A stretch of DNA of 64,000 bases from TMED27 sp050633165. GTDB taxonomy: Bacteria; Pseudomonadota; Alphaproteobacteria; Micavibrionales; Micavibrionaceae. Position numbers and translations under genes: made by a program. Below, piece by piece: positions 8,797 to 17,371 of the stretch (positions within the stretch are counted from its first letter, which is position 1; every line of letters starts with the position of its first letter). The stretch spans positions 7,296 to 71,295 of the forward strand of contig JBOEFZ010000002.1 of assembly GCA_050633165.1 (NCBI GenBank), read 5' to 3'. The notes beneath the pieces were generated by a model. That model was given only the letters and a program-made list of their open reading frames with translations. It was not told where the DNA came from and ran no database searches.

Positions 8797-10536
8797 CTAT
8801 CGCACAGCATTCAGCAAATCTTGGAACAATTCTTGTATCGTCCCGATCATCGTCGCTGCGGCTTCATATTTTGCCTCTAAACTAACAATATGTGTCATTT
8901 CCTCATCAATATTAACGCCCGTTAAATTCTGTATCTCAAGCTGCGTTTGCTCGGCTAGCAACGCCGCTGTTTCCGCCCGATCGGTGGCAATCGCGGCCTG
9001 CGTCGCGACAAAGCTCAAAATATTATCCGCATAGGTATCAAGCGACACACTCTGTGCCGCAAACCCGCCCGCCGCAGCAAAAGAAACCGGATTGGTCAGC
9101 CCTTCATTCAATTCCTTGGCCAATGACCCATCCCCGACAAAAATCCCTGTATCGCCCGCCAGCAAAGCAACATCATCGGATAAACGTGCGGTGGCAAGAT
9201 AAACACTATTCTCGGATAAATAATCACTCACCGTAATATTCGACGCACCATTATCCGTTTCGAACATATTATTAAGCCCGAAAAACGCAGCAAAACTCGC
9301 CCCGCCAATATCACTATCCATCTGGTTCATGGAAATGCCCTGATCGGCATTATCCGCCGTAATCACCAACGCACCATTCGCATCGAGAGAAGCCGTCAAA
9401 TCTGCGCCCAAAACCGCATTAATATCCGTCACCAAGTCCCCGATCGTGGCATAGCTCGTCAAATCAAAATCATTATAGCTAATTACCGCAGCATTTTGAT
9501 CGGTGACCGCAATCCGTACATTCCCCGTTGCCGCCAAAGGATCAGCCACCGTTAACCCTTGCGTCTCTCCGATCATTTCCGGACGCGATGGGATAGATGC
9601 CCCTTGGCTCAAGAGCGTATTCATCTCGCTCGCCAATTGATTAGCGAAATTATCAAGCTTGGCTTGCTCATCCACAAACACACTATCACGCAGCTCAATC
9701 AAACCGCCGAGCTTACCATCGGCAAGGGAAGTCGTAACATCCGCCCCGCCAATCGTAATATTATCAAATCCGCCCGGATACAAAACGCCACTATCGATAA
9801 CATTCGCCGGTGTATAATCCAGCGGTGTAATTTGTGAACTCAACACCGAGCGATCACCGATATAAATATTCATCCGGTTATTGCTATCAATAAAAAATTC
9901 CACATCCACCAATGCTGCAATTTTCTCAAGCTCAACCCGCCGCTCATCTTCAAAATCCGCAACATTCGTACCCCGCGACGCCGATGTTTGAATTTCAACA
10001 TTAAGATAGGAAATTTTTTCCAAGGATTCATTAATCGAAATAACCGCACTGCCGATCTCTTGATCTGCCTGCAACCGCGCCGCTTGTATCTGCGTCGAAA
10101 GCGCGCGCAAATCATCCGCCAATCGCTCCGCCGCATCAACGACCTGAGACTTCAACGCCGCGTCCTCCGGCGTTACTGAAAGTTGATCAAGCGCCGTCGT
10201 CAAATCATCCAGAGCATCATTAAGTGTACTTTGACCGCCAACATTCCCCAAACGCTCGACATAGCTGGATAAATAATCCGACTTCACACCTGCCTTCGCC
10301 GCATTGGTCAAATCTTCAATCACTTGCTCGAACAAATAAGGATCAAGCTGCACACTTTGTACCACACCATTAATCGGCGCCGTTACATTCCCGACAGTCG
10401 TGTAATTCGAGCTATATTGCTTGCGCGTATAACCCGCCTTATCCGCATTGGTAACATTTTGCGTGGATACGGCGATCTTCGCTTCGGTATCGCGGATACC
10501 CTGAAATGAAGTATAAAGGCCGGAAATTAATGACAT
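8797..10536 (-). CDS. flgK: Flagellar hook-associated protein FlgK (HAP1)
   Basis: Hook-filament junction protein of 579 aa. The N-terminal rod/hook motif is SLISGLYTSFQGIRDTEAKI followed by TQNVTNADKAGYTRKQ. The C-terminal motif is VNIDEEMTHIVSLEAKYEAA, then IGTIQELFQDLL. Its start overlaps the end of the upstream small gene by 10 bp, implying translational coupling. Confidence 0.93.
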   Translation of the reverse strand: MSLISGLYTSFQGIRDTEAKIAVSTQNVTNADKAGYTRKQYSSNYTTVGNVTAPINGVVQSVQLDPYLFEQVIEDLTNAAKAGVKSDYLSSYVERLGNVGGQSTLNDALDDLTTALDQLSVTPEDAALKSQVVDAAERLADDLRALSTQIQAARLQADQEIGSAVISINESLEKISYLNVEIQTSASRGTNVADFEDERRVELEKIAALVDVEFFIDSNNRMNIYIGDRSVLSSQITPLDYTPANVIDSGVLYPGGFDNITIGGADVTTSLADGKLGGLIELRDSVFVDEQAKLDNFANQLASEMNTLLSQGASIPSRPEMIGETQGLTVADPLAATGNVRIAVTDQNAAVISYNDFDLTSYATIGDLVTDINAVLGADLTASLDANGALVITADNADQGISMNQMDSDIGGASFAAFFGLNNMFETDNGASNITVSDYLSENSVYLATARLSDDVALLAGDTGIFVGDGSLAKELNEGLTNPVSFAAAGGFAAQSVSLDTYADNILSFVATQAAIATDRAETAALLAEQTQLEIQNLTGVNIDEEMTHIVSLEAKYEAAATMIGTIQELFQDLLNAVR

Positions 10537-10910
10537 TGCTCAATCCTTTCCTGCCCTGAAAGCGCCGCCTGAACGCGCCCCATCGCATGAAGCTGCAGGC
10601 TTGTATTCACCCGCAAAATACTCTGCAGACGTTCTAACCGCGTAATGAAATAGCGTTGCAATGTTGCATTCAAAGGCGCCTTGGCCTTCAACAATTCAAA
10701 CAACGCATCCGCATGATCCTCGAAATCCTCAAGCAACGCCGCCTTACGCGCCGATAACCCGACATCTACCAAAATATCATCCGCAAAAAAGACATCATTT
10801 TCGTCTTCGGTAATCCGCGTAATGGCATCACACAGGGAATTAAAATAACGCGCCGTGCACATCAAATCATCAGATACCGGATTGGCGATTAAAATCTGAT
10901 CCAAATCCAT
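10527..10910 (-). CDS. FlgN-like flagellar chaperone candidate
   Basis: A 127-aa helical protein. I chose ATG 10910 (MDLDQILIANP) because GGGAGAT lies just upstream; a longer frame to 11054 would overlap the preceding gene. The run GLSARKAALLEDFEDHADAL resembles the lysine-containing helix of FlgN, and its place directly before flgK fits the FlgN role of escorting FlgK and FlgL. Identity is inferred from context and pattern only. Confidence 0.6.
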   Translation of the reverse strand: MDLDQILIANPVSDDLMCTARYFNSLCDAITRITEDENDVFFADDILVDVGLSARKAALLEDFEDHADALFELLKAKAPLNATLQRYFITRLERLQSILRVNTSLQLHAMGRVQAALSGQERIEQCH

Positions 10911-10935
10911 CGTTTTATCTCCCTTAATAGTAAAA

Positions 10936-11223
10936 TTATTTTTTCTGACCTTTGAGGTAGGCAATACAGGCTTCGGAATTTTTCTGAACGCGCTGTATTT
11001 TTTGCAAACCATCCCGCATCTCGGATTTAAAGCCGGCGATATTCCCGTCAACATTTTGCAAAAGCTTCTGCAAAACCGCCTCTACATTCGCGCGGGTTGC
11101 ATCATCCAGCATATCCATCTGACCGCTAAGCGCCTCTAAATGCGCCTCAAGATCGGGGAGAGCATAGATTTCCTCTACGCTTTTCCCCTTTATGATCTCA
11201 AGAAATTGCACTTTATCGCTCAT
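10936..11223 (-). CDS. Hypothetical flagellar-cluster protein (95 aa)
   Basis: A small charged helical protein (starts MSDKVQFLEIIKGKSVEEIY) between flgE and the FlgN-like gene, 12 bp after the flgE stop. No motif recognised. Co-direction and tight spacing place it in the hook operon, perhaps as an export or assembly factor. Confidence 0.6.
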   Translation of the reverse strand: MSDKVQFLEIIKGKSVEEIYALPDLEAHLEALSGQMDMLDDATRANVEAVLQKLLQNVDGNIAGFKSEMRDGLQKIQRVQKNSEACIAYLKGQKK

Positions 11224-11235
11224 TACGGCCTAACC

Positions 11236-12639
11236 TTAACGAACCGCTCCAAGAAGCGCATCAAACATCTCGTCAACCGTCGAGACAATCTGCGCCGCCG
11301 ATGAATAGGCTTGTTGTGCAACAATCATCTTGTTGAACTCCTCGGCCTGATCAACGGTTGAAAGCTCAAGCGAGGTCGCGGCAACATTCCCCGCACTTCC
11401 CTCACCAGGCAAGCCAATCTTGATATTACCGGCGCGCTCATTCTCGTCATAAACCGTACCGCTAACATTATTAAGACCGGCAGGGTTAGGGAACGTCGCA
11501 AGTGGAATTTGATAAATCGGACGACGAACACCGTTATCGAACAACGCCGTAACCAATCCGGTATCATCGATCTCCGCGCCGCTAAGCTGCCCGAAACGCA
11601 CACCATCCTGATCGGCGGTATAATTCTCAATGCCCGGGGAAGAAGCCGTCGAAGCAAACTGCGTATAGCCATCGAACAAATTCTGCGTCCCCATGTCGAC
11701 TTCAAATGTCACATCATCGGCACCTGTCGTTAATGTCAAACCCGTCACACTCACATCAAAAGGCTGCGCGCCGGCTGCTGCTGTACCGCCTGTCCCGTCA
11801 AAAACGCCAGTACCACTATTCCAGTTACCGGTTTGAATGGTATTAATCGAACCGTCCCCGTTAAAAGTAACAATCTGCGCATTCTGCGTACCACCTGCGA
11901 CCGTATCAATATCAACCGTTCCGGTTGCACCGGAACCCGCACCTAAATTCGTCTGATACGGATCAGCATATTCAATCGCCCATGTATTCACAGCCGTCTT
12001 GCGATAAGTTTGCTCAACCGTATGGCTAACCCCAAGCGCATCAAAAAACTCATAAGACGTCACAAATTCAGGGCCTGTCGGAAAGGCATAAACATCCGCA
12101 TCCGATGGAAGCGTCCCGATAATATCAATCTCCGTTGTCGTACCGGCAGTACCGCTAATCGTTGCCAGATCGACCGGCTCAAGCGAGTTAAGATCCGTCG
12201 CATTCGCAAGCGTCACATTCCCGTCATCATCGGTACGCTGCGCGAGCAAGATCATCCCCTCGTTATTAACAAGCAAACCATCTTCATCGGTTCTAAAATC
12301 ACCATTCCGCGTAAAGTTAAAGCTAGAGGCCTGCCCCTGCGCATCGCCCGCAACGATAAAAAAACCTTCACCGTTAATCGCTACATTCGTCGCAACACCT
12401 GTATTTTCAATCAAGCCAAGCTCTTCAAGATTTTGCGAAGTCGAGAACGTCACACCGCCCCCAACCTGATTAAGCGAAGAGGCAGCAGAAGAAGAGGTAA
12501 TAAGAGATTCAAAAGCAATCGTCCGCTCTTTATACGCCGTGGTATCCGCATTCGCGATATTCTCCGACACGGCCGCGATCGCCGCTGATTGCGCTTTCAA
12601 TCCTGATACAGATGCGTTTAATGCACTTCCTAAACTCAT
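11236..12639 (-). CDS. flgE: Flagellar hook protein FlgE
   Basis: Main subunit of the hook (467 aa). The N-terminal motif is GSALNASVSGLKAQSAAIA, then SENIANADTTAYKER. The middle holds the FlgE D2 domain with a Gly/Thr-rich insertion. The C-terminal motif is EEFNKMIVAQQAYSSAAQIV, then DEMFDALLGAVR. It follows flgD, which encodes the hook cap, by 39 bp with an AGGAG ribosome site. Confidence 0.93.
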   Translation of the reverse strand: MSLGSALNASVSGLKAQSAAIAAVSENIANADTTAYKERTIAFESLITSSSAASSLNQVGGGVTFSTSQNLEELGLIENTGVATNVAINGEGFFIVAGDAQGQASSFNFTRNGDFRTDEDGLLVNNEGMILLAQRTDDDGNVTLANATDLNSLEPVDLATISGTAGTTTEIDIIGTLPSDADVYAFPTGPEFVTSYEFFDALGVSHTVEQTYRKTAVNTWAIEYADPYQTNLGAGSGATGTVDIDTVAGGTQNAQIVTFNGDGSINTIQTGNWNSGTGVFDGTGGTAAAGAQPFDVSVTGLTLTTGADDVTFEVDMGTQNLFDGYTQFASTASSPGIENYTADQDGVRFGQLSGAEIDDTGLVTALFDNGVRRPIYQIPLATFPNPAGLNNVSGTVYDENERAGNIKIGLPGEGSAGNVAATSLELSTVDQAEEFNKMIVAQQAYSSAAQIVSTVDEMFDALLGAVR

Positions 12640-12678
12640 AATATTTCTCCTTTTTCTCTATTTATATGTTCAATTTCA

Positions 12679-13392
12679 TTATGGGGTTGTAGTTGTAGTC
12701 GTCGCTGCCGCCAGCTCCGAAATCTTCAAAACATCATCAAAGCGATAAGACACACCGCCCGCCGTCAAATAATTATTATCGCCATCCGTCCAAACACCAT
12801 CCACCTTGGCATACGCACTCACGCGTTGCTCCAAAACCTTGCCATCCGCATCCCGCGCCGCAATCACAATTTCCGCCGGAACACCATTGCTCAAACCATG
12901 TGTCGCCGCATCAAAACTCACATCATGCACCCCGAAACCGGTCGCACCATCTTCGGTGTGAATGATATCGCCATCCTCATTAAGAAACGTAAGATCAACC
13001 TCATCGGCATTCCCCAAAACCTCATAAGACCAACGCGCTTCACCACCTTGAACCGAGGCCGTATTGCTGGACACTTCAACCGTCTCGCCGACATAGCCCA
13101 GCATCGTATTATTCACATTCGACTTCAGATATTCATTCGTCTCCGTCAAATTCGCATTGGTATCAATCCCTTGCTCAAGGATAGAATAGCGCGTTAACTG
13201 CGCCGTATATTCATTCGTATCCATCGGGTCGAGCGGATTTTGATTCTCAAGCTGCGTTAAAAGCAGCAAAAGAAAATCGGTTTTTTGCTTCTGCGCATCC
13301 TCTCGCGCAATCTCGGCCGTCGATTTTGTTTCAATCTCCACCTGATTACTCGCCGCGAGGCTTTGTGTATTTAATGCTGAATAAATCGTCAT
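12679..13392 (-). CDS. flgD: Flagellar hook capping protein FlgD
   Basis: Scaffold required for hook assembly (237 aa). The conserved N-terminal region is KTDFLLLLLTQLENQNPLDP followed by MDTNEYTAQLTRYSILEQ. The C-terminal half is the FlgD immunoglobulin/tudor-like part and ends in a Thr run. It is the first gene of the leftward hook operon, facing the flagellin gene across a 333-bp intergenic region. Confidence 0.92.
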   Translation of the reverse strand: MTIYSALNTQSLAASNQVEIETKSTAEIAREDAQKQKTDFLLLLLTQLENQNPLDPMDTNEYTAQLTRYSILEQGIDTNANLTETNEYLKSNVNNTMLGYVGETVEVSSNTASVQGGEARWSYEVLGNADEVDLTFLNEDGDIIHTEDGATGFGVHDVSFDAATHGLSNGVPAEIVIAARDADGKVLEQRVSAYAKVDGVWTDGDNNYLTAGGVSYRFDDVLKISELAAATTTTTTP

Positions 13393-13725
13393 TTTTATTT
13401 CCTTATGCCCTTACCACGGATGAGCACAGGAAAGTTGGGCGCAAAAAATAAAAGTTTTTTCAAAAAAGAATCAAAACAAAAAAACGCATATAAAGGTGCA
13501 CATCTCCAAAAAGCTAAAAAACTTTTACGCTTCGTTAACCAAATATGTTATAAGATAAATGATGGAAAGGATTTCATCATTCGAAGTTTTTTTCTAAACA
13601 CTTTACAAAGCCAAATTTAACATCGGTTTTATAAAGATCGGGACGATTGGAAACAAAAGTCTCACCCCCCCCCGACAGAAAGTCGGGAAACATATGCAAC
13701 ACGGTATTAGAAAAGGAGATCTACT
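13393..13725 (+). promoter_or_regulatory. flgD/flagellin intergenic control region with leader hairpin
   Basis: A 333-bp AT-rich divergent spacer with no gene. Near the flagellin end there is a run of nine C (13665-13673), then a hairpin CCCGAC/GTCGGG (13671-13676 and 13682-13687, loop AGAAA), then AGGAG (13714-13718) seven bases before ATG. The hairpin would lie in the flagellin mRNA leader, the kind of place where alphaproteobacterial FlbT-type regulators act. I found no convincing sigma54 or sigma28 promoter here on either strand. Confidence 0.5.
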
Positions 13726-14952
13726 ATGCCTGTTATTTCAACAAACACTGCGGCGAATTCCGCCCTGGTAAACCTAAACCGCAACTCTGCGGCTCAAACC
13801 GACTTCTTAACACAACTTTCAAGTGGTTCACGGATCAACAGCTCTGCTGATGATGCTGCCGGTCTTGCTGTTGCTAGCCAACTTCAAGCCGACATTACAT
13901 CACTTGAACAATCCTCAAGAAACGCTTCACAAGGTCAAGCTTTGCTACAGACCGCTGATGGTGCGCTTGCGCGTCAAGGTGACATTCTTCAAAGAATGAA
14001 ATCATTGGCAACGCAGTACAATTCAGGGACAGTGGATGCACAATCCCGTGAATTCATTAATGCGGAATATGAAGAGCTCGTACGTCAGATCGATTTGATT
14101 TCCGACTCAACGCAGTTCAACGGTTCAACATTAATTGATGGTTCTTATAACCAGAACTTCATCGTGGGTATCGAAGCATCCGATAACGTAAACGTGAACC
14201 TAACAAGCCTTGATACAACTTCAACAGGCTTGAACCTAAGCGCAAATATCGCTTTATCAGACTACAATATCACAACGGCAAACGTTGCACGGACAGATGG
14301 CGAAGATGTAACAACATCAACAACCATCTCCCAATTAACGGGTGCGTCTGAAATTGCGGCCGGTACGCTTGTGTTTACCGCTGTAGACATTAACGGTGAT
14401 GGTGACACCACTGATGGCGTTGATATTCCTGCACCAACATTAACCGCAATTGCCGGTACTGATACAATTCAGGATGTTTTGGATGAAATTAACGGTATCG
14501 TAAATGGCGATGGCGATCAGGTCTATGATGCACGTCTTCAAGACGGTCAAGTCATCGTTGATTTGGCCAATGGTGATATCATTGATCCAAATGGTGATGG
14601 TGTTGCAAACGCGGCATTAACACTTGCTGGTGGTGGTGTAATCACATCCACAATCAACAACTTCACAGCAAGCCAAACATTCGACGATCTTCGTGTAATT
14701 GACAACGCAATCGCTGAATTGTCCCAGGCACGCTCCACAATCGGTGCTTACACTTCCGCGCTTGAGCGTCAGGGTGAAAACATCGTGACACAGATTGAAA
14801 ACCTCACAGCAGCTCAATCTTCAATCACTGATGTGGACATCGCCGAAGCGCAAACAAACTTCACAAATGCGCAGGTTCTAACAGAAGCAGCAACAGCCGC
14901 TCTTTCACAGGCCAACGACATGAAGACATCACTTCTCCAGCTTTTGAGCTAA
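13726..14952 (+). CDS. fliC: Flagellin
   Basis: Filament subunit (408 aa). The N-terminal D0/D1 helices read PVISTNTAANSALVNLNRN and LSSGSRINSSADDAAGLAVA. The C-terminal D1/D0 helices end in NDMKTSLLQLLS. The central variable domain (about 140-320) holds three Asp/Asn/Gly loops: DINGDGDTTDG (221-231), NGDGDQVYD (260-268) and DPNGDG (287-292), which resemble calcium-binding loops. Codon use is less GC-biased than in fliD, as expected for a highly expressed gene. Start fixed by AGGAG. Confidence 0.95.
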   Translation: MPVISTNTAANSALVNLNRNSAAQTDFLTQLSSGSRINSSADDAAGLAVASQLQADITSLEQSSRNASQGQALLQTADGALARQGDILQRMKSLATQYNSGTVDAQSREFINAEYEELVRQIDLISDSTQFNGSTLIDGSYNQNFIVGIEASDNVNVNLTSLDTTSTGLNLSANIALSDYNITTANVARTDGEDVTTSTTISQLTGASEIAAGTLVFTAVDINGDGDTTDGVDIPAPTLTAIAGTDTIQDVLDEINGIVNGDGDQVYDARLQDGQVIVDLANGDIIDPNGDGVANAALTLAGGGVITSTINNFTASQTFDDLRVIDNAIAELSQARSTIGAYTSALERQGENIVTQIENLTAAQSSITDVDIAEAQTNFTNAQVLTEAATAALSQANDMKTSLLQLLS

Positions 14953-14962
14953 TCCTTAAAAC

Positions 14963-14977
14963 TGGCAGAATGTTTGC
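14963..14977 (+). promoter_or_regulatory. Sigma54 (-24/-12) promoter of fliD
   Basis: TGGCAG-N5-TTGC, with GG at 14964-14965 and GC at 14976-14977, the exact 12-bp step of sigma54 promoters. Only the last base of TGGCAC deviates. It lies about 60 bp before fliD and immediately after the flagellin stop, so transcription would begin at about 14989. Confidence 0.75.
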
Positions 14978-14992
14978 ATAGCATTTATAAGA

Positions 14993-15015
14993 AGGGCGGG
15001 GCAAAGTCCCGCCCT
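14993..15015 (+). terminator. Hairpin after flagellin, also fliD leader hairpin
   Basis: AGGGCGGG (14993-15000) pairs perfectly with CCCGCCCT (15008-15015) across a 7-nt loop, followed by CTTTA. It fits a flagellin terminator with a weak T-tract. Because the fliD promoter is upstream of it, the same hairpin would be at the very start of the fliD mRNA. Confidence 0.7.
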
Positions 15016-15038
15016 CTTTACAAGAAGAGTAAAAAACC

Positions 15039-16733
15039 ATGACTTCAGATATTAGCGTAGGAACAGCAGTAACGTCAGGAAGCCGTACGATTTTAAGCGG
15101 CACAATTTCCGGCCTTGATACAGCGTCACTCATCCAAAACGCCGTCGATTCCAATAACGCCAGCGCGGATCGCCTTGATGTGCGCATCAATGAAAACCAA
15201 ACCGAAATCGACGCCTACCAAGAATTTTTCGGCCTTGCCAATAACGTGCAAACGGCTCTTAACACCCTTAAAAGCAGCACCAGCGTCGCCAGCGACAGCA
15301 CGAGCGTCTTTGACCAACGCACCGCCAACCTCACCTCCACCGGCGCCGAAGCCACCGGATTGTTGGACATTTCCATTAATGAGGGCGCACCACAAGGCAC
15401 GTATCAAATCGTCGTCAACCAAAAGGCAGAAGCCTTCTCCACATCCAGCACAAGCACAAGCGACAAAGATGCCGCCATGGGACTTGTCGGAAATTTCGAC
15501 ATAGGTCTTGACGGGTTCACCGCCACAACAATCGACATAACCGCAACAGATTCCCTTCAGGATCTTGCCGATGCAATCAACGCCGACACGGAAAATTCCG
15601 GTGTTTCCGCTTCTATTTTGCAAGTCAGCGAAACTGATTTTCAAATTATCATCACCGGAACACAAACCAACACCGCCATGAGCGTCACCACCAACAACGG
15701 TAACGTCCTGCAAAATATGGGTATCGTTGATGTTGGCGATGTTTTCGAAGTCGGACAAATCATTCAAAACGAACAAGAAGCACAAATCACCTTTGATGGC
15801 ACACCCATCACCCGCGATGACAACACCTTTGATGACCTCATCACCGGCATCGAATTTGACATTCGCGCTTCCGACCCCGCCAGCACAATTACAATCGACG
15901 TCAATAACGACGTTGCCTCCGCCAAAACGGAAATCGAATCCTTTCTCGAATCCTTCAACGCTTTACGGGATTTCATCATCCAAAACCAACAGGTCAACAC
16001 CGATGGTACAATTCCCGAAGAAGCCGTACTTTTTGGCGATAATCTACTCGGCACACTATCTAATTCAATATTCAACATCATCAACACCTTCCGCAGCAAT
16101 AACGGCAATGTCACAACCTTTGCAGATCTCGGCATTGGCTTTGATGACAATAACCGCCTCATCCTTGAAAACCCTACAACACTCGATGATGCACTCCTCA
16201 ACGATTTCACCGACATACAAAATTTCTTCCGTACCGAATTTACCATCGATGACTCCAACCTCGGCGTAATTGCCAATACAAGCACACAAGAAAGCATCGA
16301 ACTCGAGCTCGACATCGTCATGAACCTTGACGGCTCAATTGCCTCCGCAAGCGGCGGCGGAACAGCCTTCATCATCAACGGAACAAGCATAACCGCACCC
16401 AGTGGCTCCATCTATGAAGGCATCACCTTCGCCTATGTCGGGGACAACGATGCCACAATCTCTATCTCGATGCAGGCCGGCATTGCCGACCGCCTCAACA
16501 ATGCCATCGAAGGATATACAAACCCCACAACTGGCCTCATTCAAAATGAAATTGACACCATCACCTCAACCAATGAAGATCTAACCGAAGAAGCCGAGGA
16601 AATCCGCACACGCGGCGAAGAAATCCGCGAACGGGAAATTTCCCGCTATTCAGATCTCGAAGCCGCCCTCGCCCGCGCCGAAAGCTTGCGCCGCACACTC
16701 ACCGCGCTTCTCGGCCTTGATAACGATAACTAA
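15039..16733 (+). CDS. fliD: Flagellar filament cap protein FliD (HAP2)
   Basis: Caps the filament and folds incoming flagellin (564 aa). The N-terminal FliD domain contains GTISGLDTASLIQNAVDSNN. The C-terminal domain ends in the coiled segment EDLTEEAEEIRTRGEEI with RYSDLEAALARAESLRRTLT. It is preceded by the sigma54 promoter and followed 14 bp later by fliS, a usual pair. Confidence 0.92.
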   Translation: MTSDISVGTAVTSGSRTILSGTISGLDTASLIQNAVDSNNASADRLDVRINENQTEIDAYQEFFGLANNVQTALNTLKSSTSVASDSTSVFDQRTANLTSTGAEATGLLDISINEGAPQGTYQIVVNQKAEAFSTSSTSTSDKDAAMGLVGNFDIGLDGFTATTIDITATDSLQDLADAINADTENSGVSASILQVSETDFQIIITGTQTNTAMSVTTNNGNVLQNMGIVDVGDVFEVGQIIQNEQEAQITFDGTPITRDDNTFDDLITGIEFDIRASDPASTITIDVNNDVASAKTEIESFLESFNALRDFIIQNQQVNTDGTIPEEAVLFGDNLLGTLSNSIFNIINTFRSNNGNVTTFADLGIGFDDNNRLILENPTTLDDALLNDFTDIQNFFRTEFTIDDSNLGVIANTSTQESIELELDIVMNLDGSIASASGGGTAFIINGTSITAPSGSIYEGITFAYVGDNDATISISMQAGIADRLNNAIEGYTNPTTGLIQNEIDTITSTNEDLTEEAEEIRTRGEEIREREISRYSDLEAALARAESLRRTLTALLGLDNDN

Positions 16734-16747
16734 AGGAACTGATTAAA

Positions 16748-17143
16748 ATGGTTGAACACCAAAACGCATCTAGCGCCTACCGCACCGCATACGAAACCAA
16801 CATGAGCGGCATGGAAATCGTTGCCGAGCTATATAAAGGCATCATCAAAAACCTCGAAGAAGCCAAACGCCATTATAAGGCCGAAAAGCTGGACGAAATG
16901 TGCAATGTGAATGAGAAAACCAACAAAATCCTCATTGCCCTGCAATCGCATTTAAACATGGAAGAAGGCGGCGAAGCCTCGCAATTCCTCAATACATTTT
17001 ACAATGGCATTTTCGCCAAACTCACCCGCATCCTGTCCAATGACGACGTGGTCGCGGCCTATGACGAGATTATCGAAAACGTCAAACCGGTCTACAAAAT
17101 CTGGTGCGAACACGCCGCCAATCAGGCTAAGCCAGCCTCTTAA
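16748..17143 (+). CDS. fliS: Flagellar export chaperone FliS
   Basis: Flagellin chaperone (131 aa) with the family pattern SSAYRTAYETNMSGMEIVAE (the Y-x-x-x-x-x-x-T/S start) and a four-helix-bundle length. Directly downstream of fliD and probably co-transcribed from the same sigma54 promoter. Confidence 0.9.
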   Translation: MVEHQNASSAYRTAYETNMSGMEIVAELYKGIIKNLEEAKRHYKAEKLDEMCNVNEKTNKILIALQSHLNMEEGGEASQFLNTFYNGIFAKLTRILSNDDVVAAYDEIIENVKPVYKIWCEHAANQAKPAS

Positions 17144-17154
17144 TCAACAAATCC

Positions 17155-17296
17155 TCAGGCTGTTGTTAATACAAAGAAATGCGGCGAAAATGACGGTTTT
17201 CGAGAACCGGCGCGCAGCATACATTGAGTACGTAAGCACCGGAAGCGCAGACAACCGTTATTTGCAGCTCATTTATCAAAATTAACAACAGCCTGA
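17155..17296. repeat. 142-bp element with 16-bp perfect terminal inverted repeats
   Basis: TCAGGCTGTTGTTAAT (17155-17170) is exactly complementary to ATTAACAACAGCCTGA (17281-17296). Inside, AATGACGGTT and AACCGTTATT pair with one wobble, and CATAC and GTACG flank a small loop, so the whole unit can fold as a long branched hairpin. It has no coding capacity and no obvious target duplication. It ends six bases before a sigma54 promoter. Candidates are a MITE-like element, an unusual fliS terminator or a structured RNA. Confidence 0.75.
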
Positions 17297-17302
17297 AAAA
17301 AC

Positions 17303-17317
17303 TGGCACTCCACTTGC
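17303..17317 (+). promoter_or_regulatory. Sigma54 (-24/-12) promoter of the ECF sigma gene
   Basis: TGGCAC-N5-TTGC matches the sigma54 consensus at every conserved position (GG 17304-17305, GC 17316-17317). It lies 55 bp before the GTG start at 17372. It implies that the sigma factor, and perhaps the efflux genes after it, need an RpoN-type activator, probably the flagellar one. Confidence 0.82.
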
Positions 17318-17371
17318 AGTGTTAAAGCGCGAGAGGGCTACAAAAAACATAGCCGTTTGGAGTAGCCAAAA

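Noticed and set aside
13393..13725. Sigma54 or sigma28 promoter for flagellin or flgD
   Set aside because: No GG-N10-GC or TAAA-N15-GCCGATAA match with correct spacing on either strand.
13647..13850. Small frame overlapping the flagellin start
   Set aside because: Out of frame with flagellin, no ribosome site, spans the leader hairpin.
15126..15785. 219-codon frame antisense to fliD
   Set aside because: Codon-bias shadow of fliD; Gly/Val/Asp-rich without any domain.
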